64,000 nucleotides of DNA from Actinomycetota bacterium (GCA_040881665.1 JBBECT010000004.1:181782-245781), one strand, 5' to 3'; positions 1 to 10,128 are shown, counted from the stretch's first letter. Numbers and translations: made by a program. The notes: generated from the sequence alone by a model not told the origin.

Positions 1-5
1 GACCG

Positions 6-1442
6 ATGCAACGCCGAAGCAGCCGACGACAGTTCTTGCGCACGACGCTCGCCGCCGCCGGCGCGTCGGTGGTCGCGGCGTGCACGCGTGGCGCCGAGGT
101 GGTCCGCGGAAGGCCTTCACCGAGCTCGTCGGCCTCGCGCACGCCGTCCCCGACCGTGGGCGCGACCCGCTACGACCCCACCGACGACCCGATCACCCAG
201 GTCGACACCCGGTGGCCGATCAAGCGCGTCATCTATCTGATGCTGGAGAACCGGAGCTTCGACAACGTCTTCGGCGCCTATCCGGGTGCGAACGGCGTCC
301 GCTCCGGGAACGACCTGGGCACCCGGATCCCGCTCCGGCCATGTCCCTCGTGGCTGCCGGGAGACCTTCCCCACGACTTCGGCGCCGCGTTCGCCTGCGT
401 GAATGACGGCGAGATGGACAACTTCAAACTCTCGTGGCTCTCGGACGTCTCCGAGCACTACGCCTACTCGCAGATCGCGCGCGAAGATGTTCCCAACTAC
501 TGGAACTGGGCGAGCGAGTACGTCCTGTCCGACAACCTGTTCGCCTCGGTGCTGGGGCCGTCCTACCCGAACCATCTGTGCTTCGTTGCGGGTGACCACT
601 TCGGTGTCTACGACAACCCGGAGAACTCCCGTCCCGTACCGGTCCCGGAAGGGGGACGTTCCAAGAGCTGGGGGTGCGACGCCCCCGATAACGTCTTCGT
701 GTACCTGCGGGACGCGGACGGCGATCTCACCGAGACCCGCCCGTGTTTCGATCACGATACGGTGCCCGATCAGCTCCAGCGCGAGCGCGTCCCCTGGGCC
801 TACTACGCGCCGAACCGGAACCAGGTCGGCTACATCTGGTCGACCCTGAACGCCTTCCCGAGCATCTTCGAAACCGAGCTGTGGGACGAGAACGTCCGTC
901 CCGTCGACCACCTGATCGAGGACATCGAGGCGAACGCCCTCCCGGCGGTGACCTGGATCGTGCCGCGCTACGAGCTATCGGACCATCCGCCCTGGAGCTC
1001 TACGAACGCGCACAACTGGACCACCCAGATCGTGAACGCGATCATGGAGGGACCGCAGTGGGAGCACACGGCGATCTTCATCACCTGGGACGAGTGGGGA
1101 GGCTTCTACGACCACGTGGCTCCGCCGAAGGTCGATCAGAACGGACTCGGGATCCGCGTCCCGATGCTCGTGATCTCTCCCTACGCGGAACGGGGGATGA
1201 TCGACCACGAGCTCGGCGAGTTCACGAGCCCCGTGAAGTTCATCCAGGACAACTGGGGACTGCCGAACCACACACCCCGGATCCGCCGGACCCACAACTT
1301 CGAGCACGTCTTCGACTTCGCCGCGAAACCCCGCGATCCGTCGCCCCGCCCGCTGGTCCCGGTGAGGGGAGATCCGTTCGTGCACCCGGGCCGCGATCCG
1401 AGCTGGCCGAAGAGGTTCAAGGTGCAAGACCTCGGGCAGTAG
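6..1442 (+). CDS. Phosphoesterase family protein (phospholipase C/acid phosphatase type), Tat-exported lipoprotein
   Basis: A 478-residue protein that probably hydrolyses phosphate esters outside the membrane. The N-terminus has a twin-arginine signal (SRRQFLRT, residues 6-13) followed by a hydrophobic stretch and a lipobox-like VVAAC with Cys at residue 26, so it is likely Tat-exported and lipid-anchored. Two hallmarks of the family that includes non-specific phospholipase C and AcpA are present: an early [16 protein letters not shown] block that supplies metal ligands and, near residue 365, [11 protein letters not shown]. Head and tail therefore look intact. The gene starts 5 bases from the window edge, so its promoter is not visible. 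It ends 3 bp from the convergent gene on the other strand. A paralogue lies at 2261-3778. Whether the substrate is a phospholipid or another phosphomonoester or diester cannot be read from sequence. Confidence 0.85.
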   Translation: MQRRSSRRQFLRTTLAAAGASVVAACTRGAEVVRGRPSPSSSASRTPSPTVGATRYDPTDDPITQVDTRWPIKRVIYLMLENRSFDNVFGAYPGANGVRSGNDLGTRIPLRPCPSWLPGDLPHDFGAAFACVNDGEMDNFKLSWLSDVSEHYAYSQIAREDVPNYWNWASEYVLSDNLFASVLGPSYPNHLCFVAGDHFGVYDNPENSRPVPVPEGGRSKSWGCDAPDNVFVYLRDADGDLTETRPCFDHDTVPDQLQRERVPWAYYAPNRNQVGYIWSTLNAFPSIFETELWDENVRPVDHLIEDIEANALPAVTWIVPRYELSDHPPWSSTNAHNWTTQIVNAIMEGPQWEHTAIFITWDEWGGFYDHVAPPKVDQNGLGIRVPMLVISPYAERGMIDHELGEFTSPVKFIQDNWGLPNHTPRIRRTHNFEHVFDFAAKPRDPSPRPLVPVRGDPFVHPGRDPSWPKRFKVQDLGQ

Positions 1443-1445
1443 ATC

Positions 1446-2264
1446 TCAGCGGCGACGAACGAGCCGCAGCGACGCGGTGATCGCCGCGAGTCCGAGCGCG
1501 ACCGCGAGCGCGAACAGCAGCGGCCGCACCGAGGACCCACCGATGCCGTCGAGCGCCGCTCGATCCGGTGGAACCGCGGTGGGCGGGAGCCCGTCCGGCG
1601 GCGGTCCGTCCGGCGGCGGTCCGTCCGGCGGCGGTTCACCCGCTCCGCTCGGTGTTGCCTCCTCGGCCTCGATCCGACGCGTCGGACGCCCGTTTCCGAG
1701 TGGATCGCACGAGCCCTCGTCGCGGGCGATCACGCCCCAGCGGAGCCGGTCGAGAGGCACACCCTCCAGGTCCTCGTCCTGCACGAGCAGGCGTCCGGGG
1801 ATCCGCACGACGAGCTCGGATCGCTCGAAGTGCACGGCGAAGTACTCGTTCTCCCCCTGCTCGGGCAACAGCAGGACCTCGATCCGAGGGTTCACGACCG
1901 CGTCGTAGCGCACCAGCCGGTTGACGTCGCGGTAGTAACCGAAGCTGTACGCGGGAAGCGTCGGGTCGCGCAGGAGCACGTCGGCCCGCCAGGGCATTCC
2001 GTCGGGATCGGGCGCCGGCGGACGTCGAGCGAACCGGACTCGGAACTCCACCGCCGTGCCCTTCTCGACGATGTGGGCGGTCGCGCCCCGCAGATCGATC
2101 ACCCCCCCGTCGCCGGTCGCGTCTCCTGATCCACAGGTCGTCACGTCGCCTGTCGGATCGAGGCCTGGAGCGGCCGACGCGGCCGGCCCGCCCGAGAGGG
2201 CCGATCCGGCGATCACGGACACGACCACGCAGGATGCGACGATGATCGAGCGCGCACACCTCAT
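1446..2264 (-). CDS. Secreted protein with C-terminal membrane anchor, function unknown
   Basis: I do not recognise this 272-residue protein. It has a classical signal peptide (hydrophobic core at residues 8-24, likely cleavage after ASA near residue 31) and an acidic, mainly beta-type central region with two Cys at the start ([13 protein letters not shown]). A linker of repeated PPPDG units follows at about residues 214-230. A C-terminal hydrophobic helix ends in RRR, a stop-transfer tail without an LPXTG sorting signal. It would sit outside the membrane, held at its C-terminus. The start ATG overlaps the stop of the upstream phosphoesterase (ATGA, 2261-2264), so the two are translationally coupled and probably act in the same envelope process. 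Confidence 0.7.
   Translation of the reverse strand: MRCARSIIVASCVVVSVIAGSALSGGPAASAAPGLDPTGDVTTCGSGDATGDGGVIDLRGATAHIVEKGTAVEFRVRFARRPPAPDPDGMPWRADVLLRDPTLPAYSFGYYRDVNRLVRYDAVVNPRIEVLLLPEQGENEYFAVHFERSELVVRIPGRLLVQDEDLEGVPLDRLRWGVIARDEGSCDPLGNGRPTRRIEAEEATPSGAGEPPPDGPPPDGPPPDGLPPTAVPPDRAALDGIGGSSVRPLLFALAVALGLAAITASLRLVRRR
1591..1635. repeat. Three exact tandem copies of a 15-bp unit
   Basis: The unit CCGTCCGGCGGCGGT occurs three times head to tail and encodes the PPDGP repeats of the linker in the secreted protein at 1446-2264. Such a run can expand or contract by slippage and would change linker length in steps of five residues. Confidence 0.9.
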
Positions 2265-3778
2265 CCGGGGAGGTTCTCCAGGTCACTGTCCGGGTCCGTG
2301 TAGTACTCGCAGTCTTTGCGGTAGTCGAGCAGGAACCGTTGCATCCGAGGCTCCTGTTCGAAATCGAACGCGCCCGAGAGCGGGTCGGCGTTCGCGTCTC
2401 GCTCCGTCATCGGCTTCAGCCCGTGGAGCTCCTCGATGAACGCGAGCACCGACGAGAATTCGTAGGGGGTCGAGTCGATCGCGCCGCCGTCCTTGCTCTC
2501 GCCGCGCCGCGCCCAGGGAGAGATGATCAGGGCGGGCGTGCGCGGTCCCAGTCCCATGATGTCCAGGTGCGGCGGCGGCACGTGATCGTAGAACCCGCCG
2601 AAGTCGTCCCAGACGATCACGAGCGCGGTGCTCTTCCAGTACTCCGAACGCATCAGCGCGTTCACCTGCTGGACGGTCCAGTTCTCGCCGGCACACGAGC
2701 TCTGTCCCGAACCGGGATGCTCGTTGACGCCCTCGGGTGGGACGAGCCACGAAACGGCGGGCAGATCCCCGCGCTGCAGGTCGGCGAGGAACGTCTCGGG
2801 CGGCTGCACCTTCTTCCACATGTCCGAGAATCGGACGTGCTTGATCGCCTGCAGCCCGTTCATCCACACATCGGGGTTCGCGTAGTACTTCCAGCTGATC
2901 CCCTCCTTCTCGAGCTGGTCGGGAAGCACCGGGATGTTGAAGCAGGTCCGTGTACGCACCCAGTACCTCTTGATCTTGTCGATCTGGTTCGGCCAGTCGT
3001 CGGTGATGTTCTCCTCGAGCCGCATGATCCTGTCGATGTCACGCTGCGCCAGGGTGTCCGGGAACCGATAGGTGATCTCGGACGGATCGTCGCAGTAGCT
3101 GCCCGGGTTGTCCGCATTGATCTTGTTGTCGACGACGCCGTAGGACTGCGCCGCCACGGTGTACAGATGCTCCGGGAACGTGGGGCCGAACATCGACGTG
3201 AAGAAGTTGTCGGCCAGCACGTACCGATCGGCGTACGCCCAGTAGTTCGGCAGGGTCCGGCGCGAGTGCCGCACGTACCCCGCGAGATCCGCACCCTCGC
3301 CGATGATGTTGAACCCGTTCATCGCGCCGCCGTTGATCGCGTACAACCCGGATTCGAACCCATGCGTGATGTCGTGCTCGAGGATCTCCGGAGCGGGCTT
3401 CAGGGGAACCGAACCTCCCGGTCGGCATCCGTCGTCCGTGCAGCGCAGGGTTTCGCCGCGCGAGGCGCCGCTTGCCCCCGGGTAAGCCCCGAAGTAGTGG
3501 TCGAACGTCCGGTTCTCCTTGATCAGGAAGATCACGTGCTCGATCGGCGCGTCCGGTGTGATCTCGGCTCGCTCCCCGTCGGGAACCGGAGAGGGGACGC
3601 CGGCCGTCGCCGACGGGGTGGGGCCTGCCGGCCCGGATGCGGGAGCCGTGCTCCCTGCACCCAGGCTGACCGCGAGCACCCCCGCGGCGACGGCGGCGAC
3701 GGCGAGCACGGCCACGAGCACGAGGCCACGACGGCGATCCGCGGGATGACGGGGAGAGTCGGTCGGTGGGGTCGACAC
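2261..3778 (-). CDS. Phosphoesterase family protein (phospholipase C/acid phosphatase type), membrane-anchored
   Basis: A 505-residue paralogue of the protein at 6-1442, predicted to act outside the membrane on phosphate esters. A short basic N-terminus is followed by one hydrophobic segment (about residues 17-40) and a Pro/Ser/Ala-rich linker, which suggests a signal anchor rather than the Tat lipoprotein signal of its paralogue. Family blocks are present: [18 protein letters not shown] near residue 85 and [14 protein letters not shown] in the C-terminal half. The open frame extends much further upstream, but that part is low-complexity Arg-rich sequence antisense to the sulfatase. The start is therefore placed at GTG 3778; GTG 3787 is an alternative. 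No clear Shine-Dalgarno site is seen. The gene is divergent from the sulfatase at 3875 and overlaps the next gene by 4 nt. Confidence 0.8.
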   Translation of the reverse strand: MSTPPTDSPRHPADRRRGLVLVAVLAVAAVAAGVLAVSLGAGSTAPASGPAGPTPSATAGVPSPVPDGERAEITPDAPIEHVIFLIKENRTFDHYFGAYPGASGASRGETLRCTDDGCRPGGSVPLKPAPEILEHDITHGFESGLYAINGGAMNGFNIIGEGADLAGYVRHSRRTLPNYWAYADRYVLADNFFTSMFGPTFPEHLYTVAAQSYGVVDNKINADNPGSYCDDPSEITYRFPDTLAQRDIDRIMRLEENITDDWPNQIDKIKRYWVRTRTCFNIPVLPDQLEKEGISWKYYANPDVWMNGLQAIKHVRFSDMWKKVQPPETFLADLQRGDLPAVSWLVPPEGVNEHPGSGQSSCAGENWTVQQVNALMRSEYWKSTALVIVWDDFGGFYDHVPPPHLDIMGLGPRTPALIISPWARRGESKDGGAIDSTPYEFSSVLAFIEELHGLKPMTERDANADPLSGAFDFEQEPRMQRFLLDYRKDCEYYTDPDSDLENLPG

Positions 3779-3874
3779 GGTCCGCACATGGTACCGGCGG
3801 TGATACGGTCCGCGACGCCTGCGCCGGGACACCCGCGGGAGGGATCCGGTCCGTCGATCTCGGGAACGAACTCG

Positions 3875-5410
3875 ATGCCGCCACGTCGTTCCGCTCACCA
3901 CGCCCCCGGTCGGGGATCGCTCGTGGTGGCGGTCGCGGTGGTCGCGGTGGTCGCGGCCGGGGCGCTCGTGGGGCCGCTCGCCCGTGCCGCGAGCGCCGCG
4001 ACATCGGAGCCTCCCAGCGTCGTCCTCGTCGTCACCGACGACCAACGGGCGGGAACGCTCGACGCGATGCCGACCGTGCGCGCCGAGCTGGCCGGCCGCG
4101 GGGTCGACTTCCCCGAGGCGTTCGTCACGAACCCGCTCTGCTGCCCCAGTCGGGCCAGCATCCTCACCGGCCAGTACTCCCACTCGACGGGTGTCTATCG
4201 CCAGGTGCCCCCGTTCGGACGCTTCGAGTGGTTCCGGGACGACGACACGATCGCGACGAGGCTCGACGATGCCGGCTACGAGACGGCGTTGTTCGGGAAG
4301 TACCTCGATGGCTACCAACACGCGGCGCTCTCGGGCTACGTGCCTCCGGGGTGGGACCGTTGGGAGGCGTTCGTCCGATCCGCGTACGTGGACTACCGCC
4401 TGACGCACGACGGCACGATCGTCGATCACGGCGATACCGACGCGGACTACGCGACCGATGTGCTCGCCGCCGACGCCGCCTCGTTCGTGCGCGGTGCTGC
4501 AGGTCCGCTGTTCCTGGTGTTCGCCCCTCCGGCGCCGCATGCGCCGGCGATGCCCGCGCCGCGACACGTGAACGCGCCGGTTCCGGCGGCGAGACTGATG
4601 CCGCCGAGCTTCGACGAAGCCGACGTGTCGGACAAGCCCGGATACGTGCGGTCACTTCCCCGACTGGACGAGGAGGCGCGCGCGGAACTCGAACGGCTGC
4701 GTGTCGACCAGACGCGGAGCCTGCTCTCGGTGGACGAGGGCGTCGCAGAGATCCTCACGGCGCTCGAGGAGACGGGACGGCTGGAGAACACGCTGATGAT
4801 CTACACCTCGGACAACGGGCTGCTTCTCGGCGAGCACCGATGGACCGCGAAGGAGGTGCCCTACGAAGAGGCGATCCGGGTCCCCTTCGTCGTCCGGTAC
4901 GACCCGGTGACCCGCGGGCGGCCCGGCTCGGTTCTGGCCCCGGTGCTGAACATCGATATCGCCCCGACGATCGCGGAGGTGACCGGCGCCGTCCCTGCGC
5001 CCGTGGATGGACGCAGCATCCTGCCGCTGCTGCAGGGGAACGACCGGGGATGGCGGGACGCGTTCCTGATCGAACACCTGCGGGGGACGAACCCCGTTCC
5101 CACCTACTGTGCGATCCGTTCCCCCGATCACCTCTACGTCGAGTACGAGACGGGCGAGCGGGAGCTGTACGACCTCGAGCGAGATCCGTTCCAGCTGCGG
5201 AACCTCGCGGGGACCTCCGCGTCCGCGACCACCGCCGAGGAGCTCGGAGCCCGGCTCGCCGATCTTTGCGAGCCTCCTCCGCCCGGCTTGCACGGGTCGG
5301 CGTTGGCGCCGGACGCATGGATGACGGGCGTACTCGTCGTGCTGGTGGCGGGAGGCGTGGTTGTGGAGCGGCGGAGGCGTCGTCGATCACACGGAGCTCA
5401 AGGCTCGTAG
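3875..5410 (+). CDS. Type I sulfatase, exported, with C-terminal hydrophobic tail
   Basis: A 511-residue arylsulfatase-family enzyme expected to remove sulfate from organic sulfate esters after export. A hydrophobic segment at residues 15-40 is the signal. The VTDDQ block (D55, D56) provides metal ligands. [14 protein letters not shown] holds the sulfatase signature C-x-P-x-R with C89 as the residue converted to formylglycine. A late [12 protein letters not shown] block completes the active-site set. The C-terminus has a second hydrophobic stretch ([11 protein letters not shown]) followed by a run of Arg, so both ends may be membrane-linked. ATG 3875 is chosen because it opens directly before the signal. 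The last 13 bp overlap the convergent gene at 5398-6888. No formylglycine-generating enzyme is in the window. Confidence 0.87.
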   Translation: MPPRRSAHHAPGRGSLVVAVAVVAVVAAGALVGPLARAASAATSEPPSVVLVVTDDQRAGTLDAMPTVRAELAGRGVDFPEAFVTNPLCCPSRASILTGQYSHSTGVYRQVPPFGRFEWFRDDDTIATRLDDAGYETALFGKYLDGYQHAALSGYVPPGWDRWEAFVRSAYVDYRLTHDGTIVDHGDTDADYATDVLAADAASFVRGAAGPLFLVFAPPAPHAPAMPAPRHVNAPVPAARLMPPSFDEADVSDKPGYVRSLPRLDEEARAELERLRVDQTRSLLSVDEGVAEILTALEETGRLENTLMIYTSDNGLLLGEHRWTAKEVPYEEAIRVPFVVRYDPVTRGRPGSVLAPVLNIDIAPTIAEVTGAVPAPVDGRSILPLLQGNDRGWRDAFLIEHLRGTNPVPTYCAIRSPDHLYVEYETGERELYDLERDPFQLRNLAGTSASATTAEELGARLADLCEPPPPGLHGSALAPDAWMTGVLVVLVAGGVVVERRRRRRSHGAQGS

Positions 5411-6888
5411 ATCGTCCATCCTTCGGTCGCCGCCAGAACGCCAGCACCGTCGATCGGACTCGAAGTCCCCGGACCGACGGCGACGAACACGCGGTCGCCG
5501 GCGGACGCGCGAACGGCGAGCCAGGCGATCGGATCCTCACCGGGGCGGACGGGGCGTGAGCGGCAACCCGACGCGAGGCCGATCTGTGGGAACGCGGCGG
5601 TGGCGACCACCGCGCAATCCTCGCCTGCCGCCAGCTCCCGCACCGTCTCGCCGGCTCGCCGCTCGGTCGCGCGCGTCGATCCGATCGCCTCGCCCACCCG
5701 AACCGCCGTCGCCACGTTCCACACGAGCAGCAGACCCGTGATCGCCAACGCGATCGCCCCGACCGCGATCGCCCCCCGAGACCGGCCCGGCGTCGCATCC
5801 ACCCATCGCGCTCCGAGCGAGAGGGCACCTGCTCCGGCGGCGACCGACAACAGGGCGAGCGCCGGCAGCAGGAACCGCGGCGCGTACCCCCCGACGAACA
5901 CGAGGTAGCCCGCCCCGAGCGCCGCCGCCGCGACGACGGCGGCCGTGACGCCCCGACGACGGGGTCGAGCCGAGAGCGCAACGACGGCGAGCACCACGAG
6001 CCAGAGCCACCATGCGACGCCGAGCACGGACACCGGCTCGGACACCGGGCCGATCGTCGGTCCGTCCGAGAGAGCGGCGTGTTGCAGCAGTCGCTCCCCG
6101 AAACCGCCCACAGCTGAGACGTGCGATGCGTCGAGCGCCGCGCGGACGGCTCCTCCGGGTCCTCCGAAGCGAACGGTCATCTCCACGATCCAGGGGGCCA
6201 GTCCCGCGAGCACCCCTGCACCGATCGTTGCGGCGAGCCGGCGGTCTCGTCGTGAGAACGCGGGAACGAACACCAGCGCGACCGCGAGGAACACGGCGTC
6301 CGATGGGCGAACGAACGCCATCGCGCTCAGAGCGATTCCCGCAGCGAAGAGGGAACGGCGCCGGTGCCGCTCCGCGTCCGGGTGGCCGGGGACATCGACG
6401 CTGGCCGCCTCCACCGCGAACCCGGTCGCCGCGACGGCGAGGATCGCCGACCAGAGGTTCGGCATCACCTCGCCGCCATACAGCAGCACGAGCCACGACG
6501 ATCCGAACAGCGCCGCCCCGAGCGGCGCCCCCCATCCGAGAGGATGGACCCACACGCGGAACGCGCCCGCGATCGCCACCGCGGCGACGATCGCGAGCAG
6601 GATCCGGATCGCCGTCAGCGGAACGCCGGTCCCCGCCAGCGGAGCGACGAGCGCGACGATGCCCCGGGCACGCGACGCAACGAAGGGAAGCGTCGGCGCG
6701 TCCGGCGCCACCTGCGAGAGGTAGATCGCCTCGTCCCACGACGCCGCCCTGCCGATCGGGACGAGCGCGAGCTGCCCGACGACCGACACCGCGGCGATCG
6801 TCCAGAGCGCGCGGACCGGTCCCCGGTTGGCGTCGCCGGAGCGGTCGATCACTTCACGGTCGTCGCCGCGCCGTCCGTTTCGGTTCAC
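5398..6888 (-). CDS. Polytopic membrane glycosyltransferase-like protein (GT39/ArnT type)
   Basis: A 496-residue protein with about ten hydrophobic segments. Near residue 50, in the first extracytoplasmic loop, it has SWDEAIYLSQ. An acidic DEA-x-Y motif there is typical of the GT-C fold enzymes (protein O-mannosyltransferase and ArnT families) that use polyprenyl-phosphate sugars. The remaining sequence is Ala/Val-rich membrane helix with few identifiable residues, so the sugar donor and acceptor are unknown. The GTG start overlaps the stop of the upstream sulfatase (GTGA, 6885-6888), placing it third in a coupled operon MogA-XdhC, sulfatase, glycosyltransferase. The 3' end overlaps the convergent sulfatase by 13 bp. 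An alternative reading is a polymer-modifying transferase working on the same extracellular glycan as the sulfatases. Confidence 0.7.
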   Translation of the reverse strand: MNRNGRRGDDREVIDRSGDANRGPVRALWTIAAVSVVGQLALVPIGRAASWDEAIYLSQVAPDAPTLPFVASRARGIVALVAPLAGTGVPLTAIRILLAIVAAVAIAGAFRVWVHPLGWGAPLGAALFGSSWLVLLYGGEVMPNLWSAILAVAATGFAVEAASVDVPGHPDAERHRRRSLFAAGIALSAMAFVRPSDAVFLAVALVFVPAFSRRDRRLAATIGAGVLAGLAPWIVEMTVRFGGPGGAVRAALDASHVSAVGGFGERLLQHAALSDGPTIGPVSEPVSVLGVAWWLWLVVLAVVALSARPRRRGVTAAVVAAAALGAGYLVFVGGYAPRFLLPALALLSVAAGAGALSLGARWVDATPGRSRGAIAVGAIALAITGLLLVWNVATAVRVGEAIGSTRATERRAGETVRELAAGEDCAVVATAAFPQIGLASGCRSRPVRPGEDPIAWLAVRASAGDRVFVAVGPGTSSPIDGAGVLAATEGWTIYEP

Positions 6889-8333
6889 GGTGCCGGTTCC
6901 GCCAGAGGCTCCCAGTCCCCCAGGGGCAGCGACGCCTCGAGCTTGCGCAGCAGGTCCCGGTAGCCGGGGTCACCGGACCGGTCATCGAGCTGGAAAGGAT
7001 CCGCCGGGCCTCGCACCCCTGCGAGGTCGTAGAGCTCGCGCTCGCCGGTCTCGTAGGCCACGAAGAGCAGGCGGGCGGTCCGGATCGCGCGCCATCGAGG
7101 GACCACGGGATCCTCGCCGAGGAACTCCATGTGCACGGCGTCCCTCCACCTCACCTGCCGGGTGGGTTGCCCGTCCCCGCCGTGCCCGCCGAAAAGCGGC
7201 ACGAGGCTCTCGCCGCTCGTCCCCCCGATCGGGGGCAGTCCGGCGAGCTCGGAGATCGTGGGGGCGATGTCGGTGTTGGCGACGAGACGCTCGTCGGTGC
7301 GCGCGGGGCTCCCGTCGCGCCGAACGAGCAGCGGGACCCGGGTACAGACGTCATAGGGACAGGACTTGGTCTCCCAGCGGTGCTCACCGAGCGCGTACCC
7401 GTTGTCGGTGAGGAACAGCACGATCGTGTCCTCGAACGCGTTCCGCGCGCGCAGGGCGTCATCGATCGTCCGCAGCGCATCGTCGAGCCCGAGCAGGGTC
7501 TCGTACTCCCGTCGCCGTTCCTCTCGATAGGTGTCGAGATCCGCCGCGGACAAGGGCGGCAGCGATCGCACCCACGAGGGCTTGTCAGAGACGTCTGCCT
7601 CGCCGGCCGCGGGTGGATCGGGGATATCGAGGCCGGCGAGCGTCCCGGCGTGTCGTGGGGCCGGCGTCCACGGCCGGTGCGGCGCGGACGGAGAGAACCA
7701 GAGGAAGAACGGGCGATCTGGTGGCATCGAGGCGATCGAGACGGCCGCCTCCGCCGCCAGGACATCGGTGCTGTAGGTCCACGGCCCCGCGCCGACGGAG
7801 CGCGGGACGCCGTCGACGACCAGCGTGTAGCCGGCGTAGACCGTTTCGTCGGAGATGTTGGTCTTCGCGACCCATCGATCCCACCCAGGCGGCAGGACGG
7901 GCCCGCCCGGGAAGGGATAGTCGTTCAGGTACTTGCCGACGAGCGCGGTCGCATACCCCGCCTCGTGCAACTGCGTGGCGATCGTCTGGGTTGGGTCCAG
8001 GCGGGCGCCGTCGCTGTTGTCGAGCACCCCGGTCACGGCCGACGTCCGCCCGGTCAACAGGGTCGCGCGAGCAGGACAGCACAACGGCGTCGTTGCGAAC
8101 GTGTTGGGGAACCGGGTCCACCCTCCATCGGGGTCCGCGAGCTGGGACTGCAGGTACGGCATCGCGCCCTCGACCTCGAGAGACTCGACGGTCTGGTCGT
8201 CCGAGACGACGAGGATCACGTTCGGCCGGTCCGGTGACACGACCGGCGCGTCCGGACCGGCCGTTGCCACGCTCGCGGCGATCGTCCCGAGGGCCAGCAC
8301 AACGGCGGCGGTCGGACGCATCCGGCGCCTCAT
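6885..8333 (-). CDS. Type I sulfatase, secreted
   Basis: A 482-residue arylsulfatase-family enzyme. A signal peptide occupies residues 1-25 and ends at ATAGPDA. Metal-binding SDDQ lies at residues 44-47. The signature TTPLCCPARATLLTG has C85 as the formylglycine precursor within C-x-P-x-R. A TDNGYALGEHRW block and a C-terminal YDLAGVRGPADPFQLDD block of the heparan/N-acetylglucosamine-6-sulfatase type are also present. It lacks the C-terminal hydrophobic tail of the sulfatase at 3875-5410. ATG 8333 is chosen because it forms an ATGA overlap with the stop of the MogA-XdhC gene; a longer open frame upstream is antisense-like Arg-rich sequence. Export as a soluble enzyme is inferred. Confidence 0.87.
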   Translation of the reverse strand: MRRRMRPTAAVVLALGTIAASVATAGPDAPVVSPDRPNVILVVSDDQTVESLEVEGAMPYLQSQLADPDGGWTRFPNTFATTPLCCPARATLLTGRTSAVTGVLDNSDGARLDPTQTIATQLHEAGYATALVGKYLNDYPFPGGPVLPPGWDRWVAKTNISDETVYAGYTLVVDGVPRSVGAGPWTYSTDVLAAEAAVSIASMPPDRPFFLWFSPSAPHRPWTPAPRHAGTLAGLDIPDPPAAGEADVSDKPSWVRSLPPLSAADLDTYREERRREYETLLGLDDALRTIDDALRARNAFEDTIVLFLTDNGYALGEHRWETKSCPYDVCTRVPLLVRRDGSPARTDERLVANTDIAPTISELAGLPPIGGTSGESLVPLFGGHGGDGQPTRQVRWRDAVHMEFLGEDPVVPRWRAIRTARLLFVAYETGERELYDLAGVRGPADPFQLDDRSGDPGYRDLLRKLEASLPLGDWEPLAEPAP

Positions 8334-9607
8334 CGATCGAGCCAGCCGCCGTCCTTGCCGTGACGATCGGCGACCAGCCCCGCCGCTATCGACAGCGCGA
8401 TCTCCGCCGGATCCCGGCCGCCGAGATCGAGCCCGAGCGGGCTGCGGATCCTCGCCAGATCCGCGTCGGACAGGCCACGAGCGCGGAGCTCGTCGACGTA
8501 GTGCGCGACGTGGCGACGGCTTCCCATAACGCCGACGAACGGGGTCCCCGCCCGCAACCACGCCTCGAGGGCATCGGCGATGCCGGGAGCGTCGTGATCG
8601 GTGAACACGACCGCCCCGGGGACATGCGTCGCCCGCTCGCCGGGAACCAGCTCCTCGAGCATCTCGTCGAACACCGCGCTGTCTCCACCCGCGACGCGCT
8701 CGGTTCGCGGCTCGACCAGCACCGTGCGCATCCCGAGCGTGCTGGCGGCCGCGGCGAGGAGGCGCGCGACATCGGTGGCGGAGACGATCGCGAGCAGCGG
8801 AGCATCCGGGTGCGGCTCGAGGTAGACCTCGATCGTTCCGAGGTCGTGCTCGTAGGTGCGCGTCTGCGGCCTGCCGGTGTCGGCGACCTCCGTCGCGTCG
8901 GCGACCCCGGCCGCGTCGAACTCCGCGCAGCCGAGCGTCCCGCGCACCTCACCGTCCGGGACGATCCTCATCGTGTTCCCCACCACGCAAGGCGGCGAGC
9001 CGTGGATCCGAACCGCCTTCGCCTCGACCCACGACCGGCCGGCGATGCCGGGAGCAGGGGCGGCAGCTCCTGCGACGCCGGTTCCGATGTCCGATCGTTC
9101 CGGAGCCTCGTCGTGTCCCGTCGGGTGCGCTCCGCTCGACCCGGCCAGGAGTTGCACGGCATGCGGCACGACCGGCAGGATCGCCTCGAGCCCTTCACGA
9201 ACCGCCTTCGGGCTCCCAGGGAGGTTCACGATCAGGGTGACGCCCGCGGCCCCAGCCACCGAGCGTGACAGCGCGGCGCGCGGCGTATGCGCGAGCCCCA
9301 CCGCGCGCATCAACTCCGCCAGACCGGGCGCCTCCCGCTCGATCACCGCGCGCGTCGCCTCTGGCGTGACGTCGCGCGGACCGAACCCCGTTCCTCCCGT
9401 CGTGACGACGAGCGGCACGGCTTCGGCGACGAGCCGCCGAAGCAGCTCTTCGATCCGCGGGCGTTCGTCGGCGACGACCTCTCGGACGGCGATGACGAAG
9501 CCGGCGGCCGTCAGCAGAGACGCAGCGAGATCGCCCGATCCGTCCGCACGGGTTCCGTGTGTGACACCGTCCGAGACGGTCACGACGGCGGCTCGCGCGG
9601 TGCTCAT
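8330..9607 (-). CDS. MogA/MoaB-type molybdopterin adenylyltransferase fused to an XdhC-like domain
   Basis: A 425-residue two-domain protein. Residues 1-160 match the MogA/MoaB family (AAVVTVSDG at the start, then the TTGGTGFGPRDVTPEAT loop), which adenylylates molybdopterin before metal insertion. After a roughly 40-residue Ala/Pro linker, residues 200-425 match XdhC/CoxI: an N-terminal block (KAVRIHGSPPC, GTLGCAEFD) and a C-terminal Rossmann block (GVMGSRRHVAHY, then RSPLGLDLGGRDPAEIALS). XdhC proteins carry finished Mo cofactor to xanthine dehydrogenase-type enzymes. The fusion would join cofactor activation to delivery. ATG 9607 fits the first beta strand; ATGs at 9616 and 9619 are possible. 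The gene is divergent from DUF6457/moaA and coupled to the sulfatase downstream. No molybdoenzyme is in the window. Confidence 0.85.
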   Translation of the reverse strand: MSTARAAVVTVSDGVTHGTRADGSGDLAASLLTAAGFVIAVREVVADERPRIEELLRRLVAEAVPLVVTTGGTGFGPRDVTPEATRAVIEREAPGLAELMRAVGLAHTPRAALSRSVAGAAGVTLIVNLPGSPKAVREGLEAILPVVPHAVQLLAGSSGAHPTGHDEAPERSDIGTGVAGAAAPAPGIAGRSWVEAKAVRIHGSPPCVVGNTMRIVPDGEVRGTLGCAEFDAAGVADATEVADTGRPQTRTYEHDLGTIEVYLEPHPDAPLLAIVSATDVARLLAAAASTLGMRTVLVEPRTERVAGGDSAVFDEMLEELVPGERATHVPGAVVFTDHDAPGIADALEAWLRAGTPFVGVMGSRRHVAHYVDELRARGLSDADLARIRSPLGLDLGGRDPAEIALSIAAGLVADRHGKDGGWLDR

Positions 9608-9743
9608 GGTGTCCATCATCCCACCCCCGGCGGACGGCCCTCGTGGCGGGCGGCGCAGGCCGTCTCGGGGATACCTGTAGCGTGCTGTGGGGTGGATGCA
9701 TTCGATCGGCGTTCTCGACCCTCACACACACAGGAGCCACGAC

Positions 9744-10007
9744 ATGACCGACGCATGGATCCGACGTCTCGCCGAGACCCTCGGCGTCGACCCACCCTCT
9801 GGCGACGAGACAGAAGCGCTGCTGTCGTCGGCACGCGACGTCGCCCACGGTGTCGAGCGGCGCATCACCCCGGTCTCGACCTTCGTCCTCGGCGCGGCCG
9901 TCGAGCGGCGGATCGGCGGGGGGATGTCGCGCGAGCAGGCCTTCCGCGAATCCCTGGACGTCATGGGGACGCTGATCCCGGATCCCGAACCGGGCGACAC
10001 TCCGTAG
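9744..10007 (+). CDS. Small DUF6457-like protein
   Basis: An 87-residue cytoplasmic, mostly helical protein beginning MTDAWIRRLAETLGVD. Its length, the opening WIRRLAETLGV block and its position directly before moaA match the actinobacterial DUF6457 family that accompanies molybdenum-cofactor genes. No catalytic residues stand out. GGAG at 9733-9736 sits 7 nt before ATG 9744, which decides the start. The stop is followed by 121 bp and then moaA in the same direction, so the pair is probably co-transcribed. A role as an accessory subunit in cofactor synthesis is inferred from context only. Confidence 0.7.
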   Translation: MTDAWIRRLAETLGVDPPSGDETEALLSSARDVAHGVERRITPVSTFVLGAAVERRIGGGMSREQAFRESLDVMGTLIPDPEPGDTP

Positions 10008-10128
10008 CCACGTCGCCCATGGCCATCCGGCCCGGTCCGGACCGTTCCGAGAGATAGGTCTACGCTGGAGCGGACGGACCCGGGGGCCGATCGCCCCGCG
10101 GAACGAACCGACCCTCCCAAGGAGCACC

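Noticed and set aside
1446-1600. LPXTG-type sortase signal at the C-terminus of the secreted protein
   Set aside because: There is a hydrophobic helix and basic tail but no LPXTG-like motif before it.
2339-3874. Long plus-strand extension of the sulfatase through the phosphoesterase gene
   Set aside because: It is the antisense frame of a clearly coding gene and has low-complexity composition. A signal peptide opens at ATG 3875.
3779-4567. N-terminal extension of about 263 residues of the minus-strand phosphoesterase
   Set aside because: The added sequence is Arg/His-rich, lies antisense to the sulfatase coding region, and has no family similarity. The signal-anchor helix begins directly after GTG 3778.
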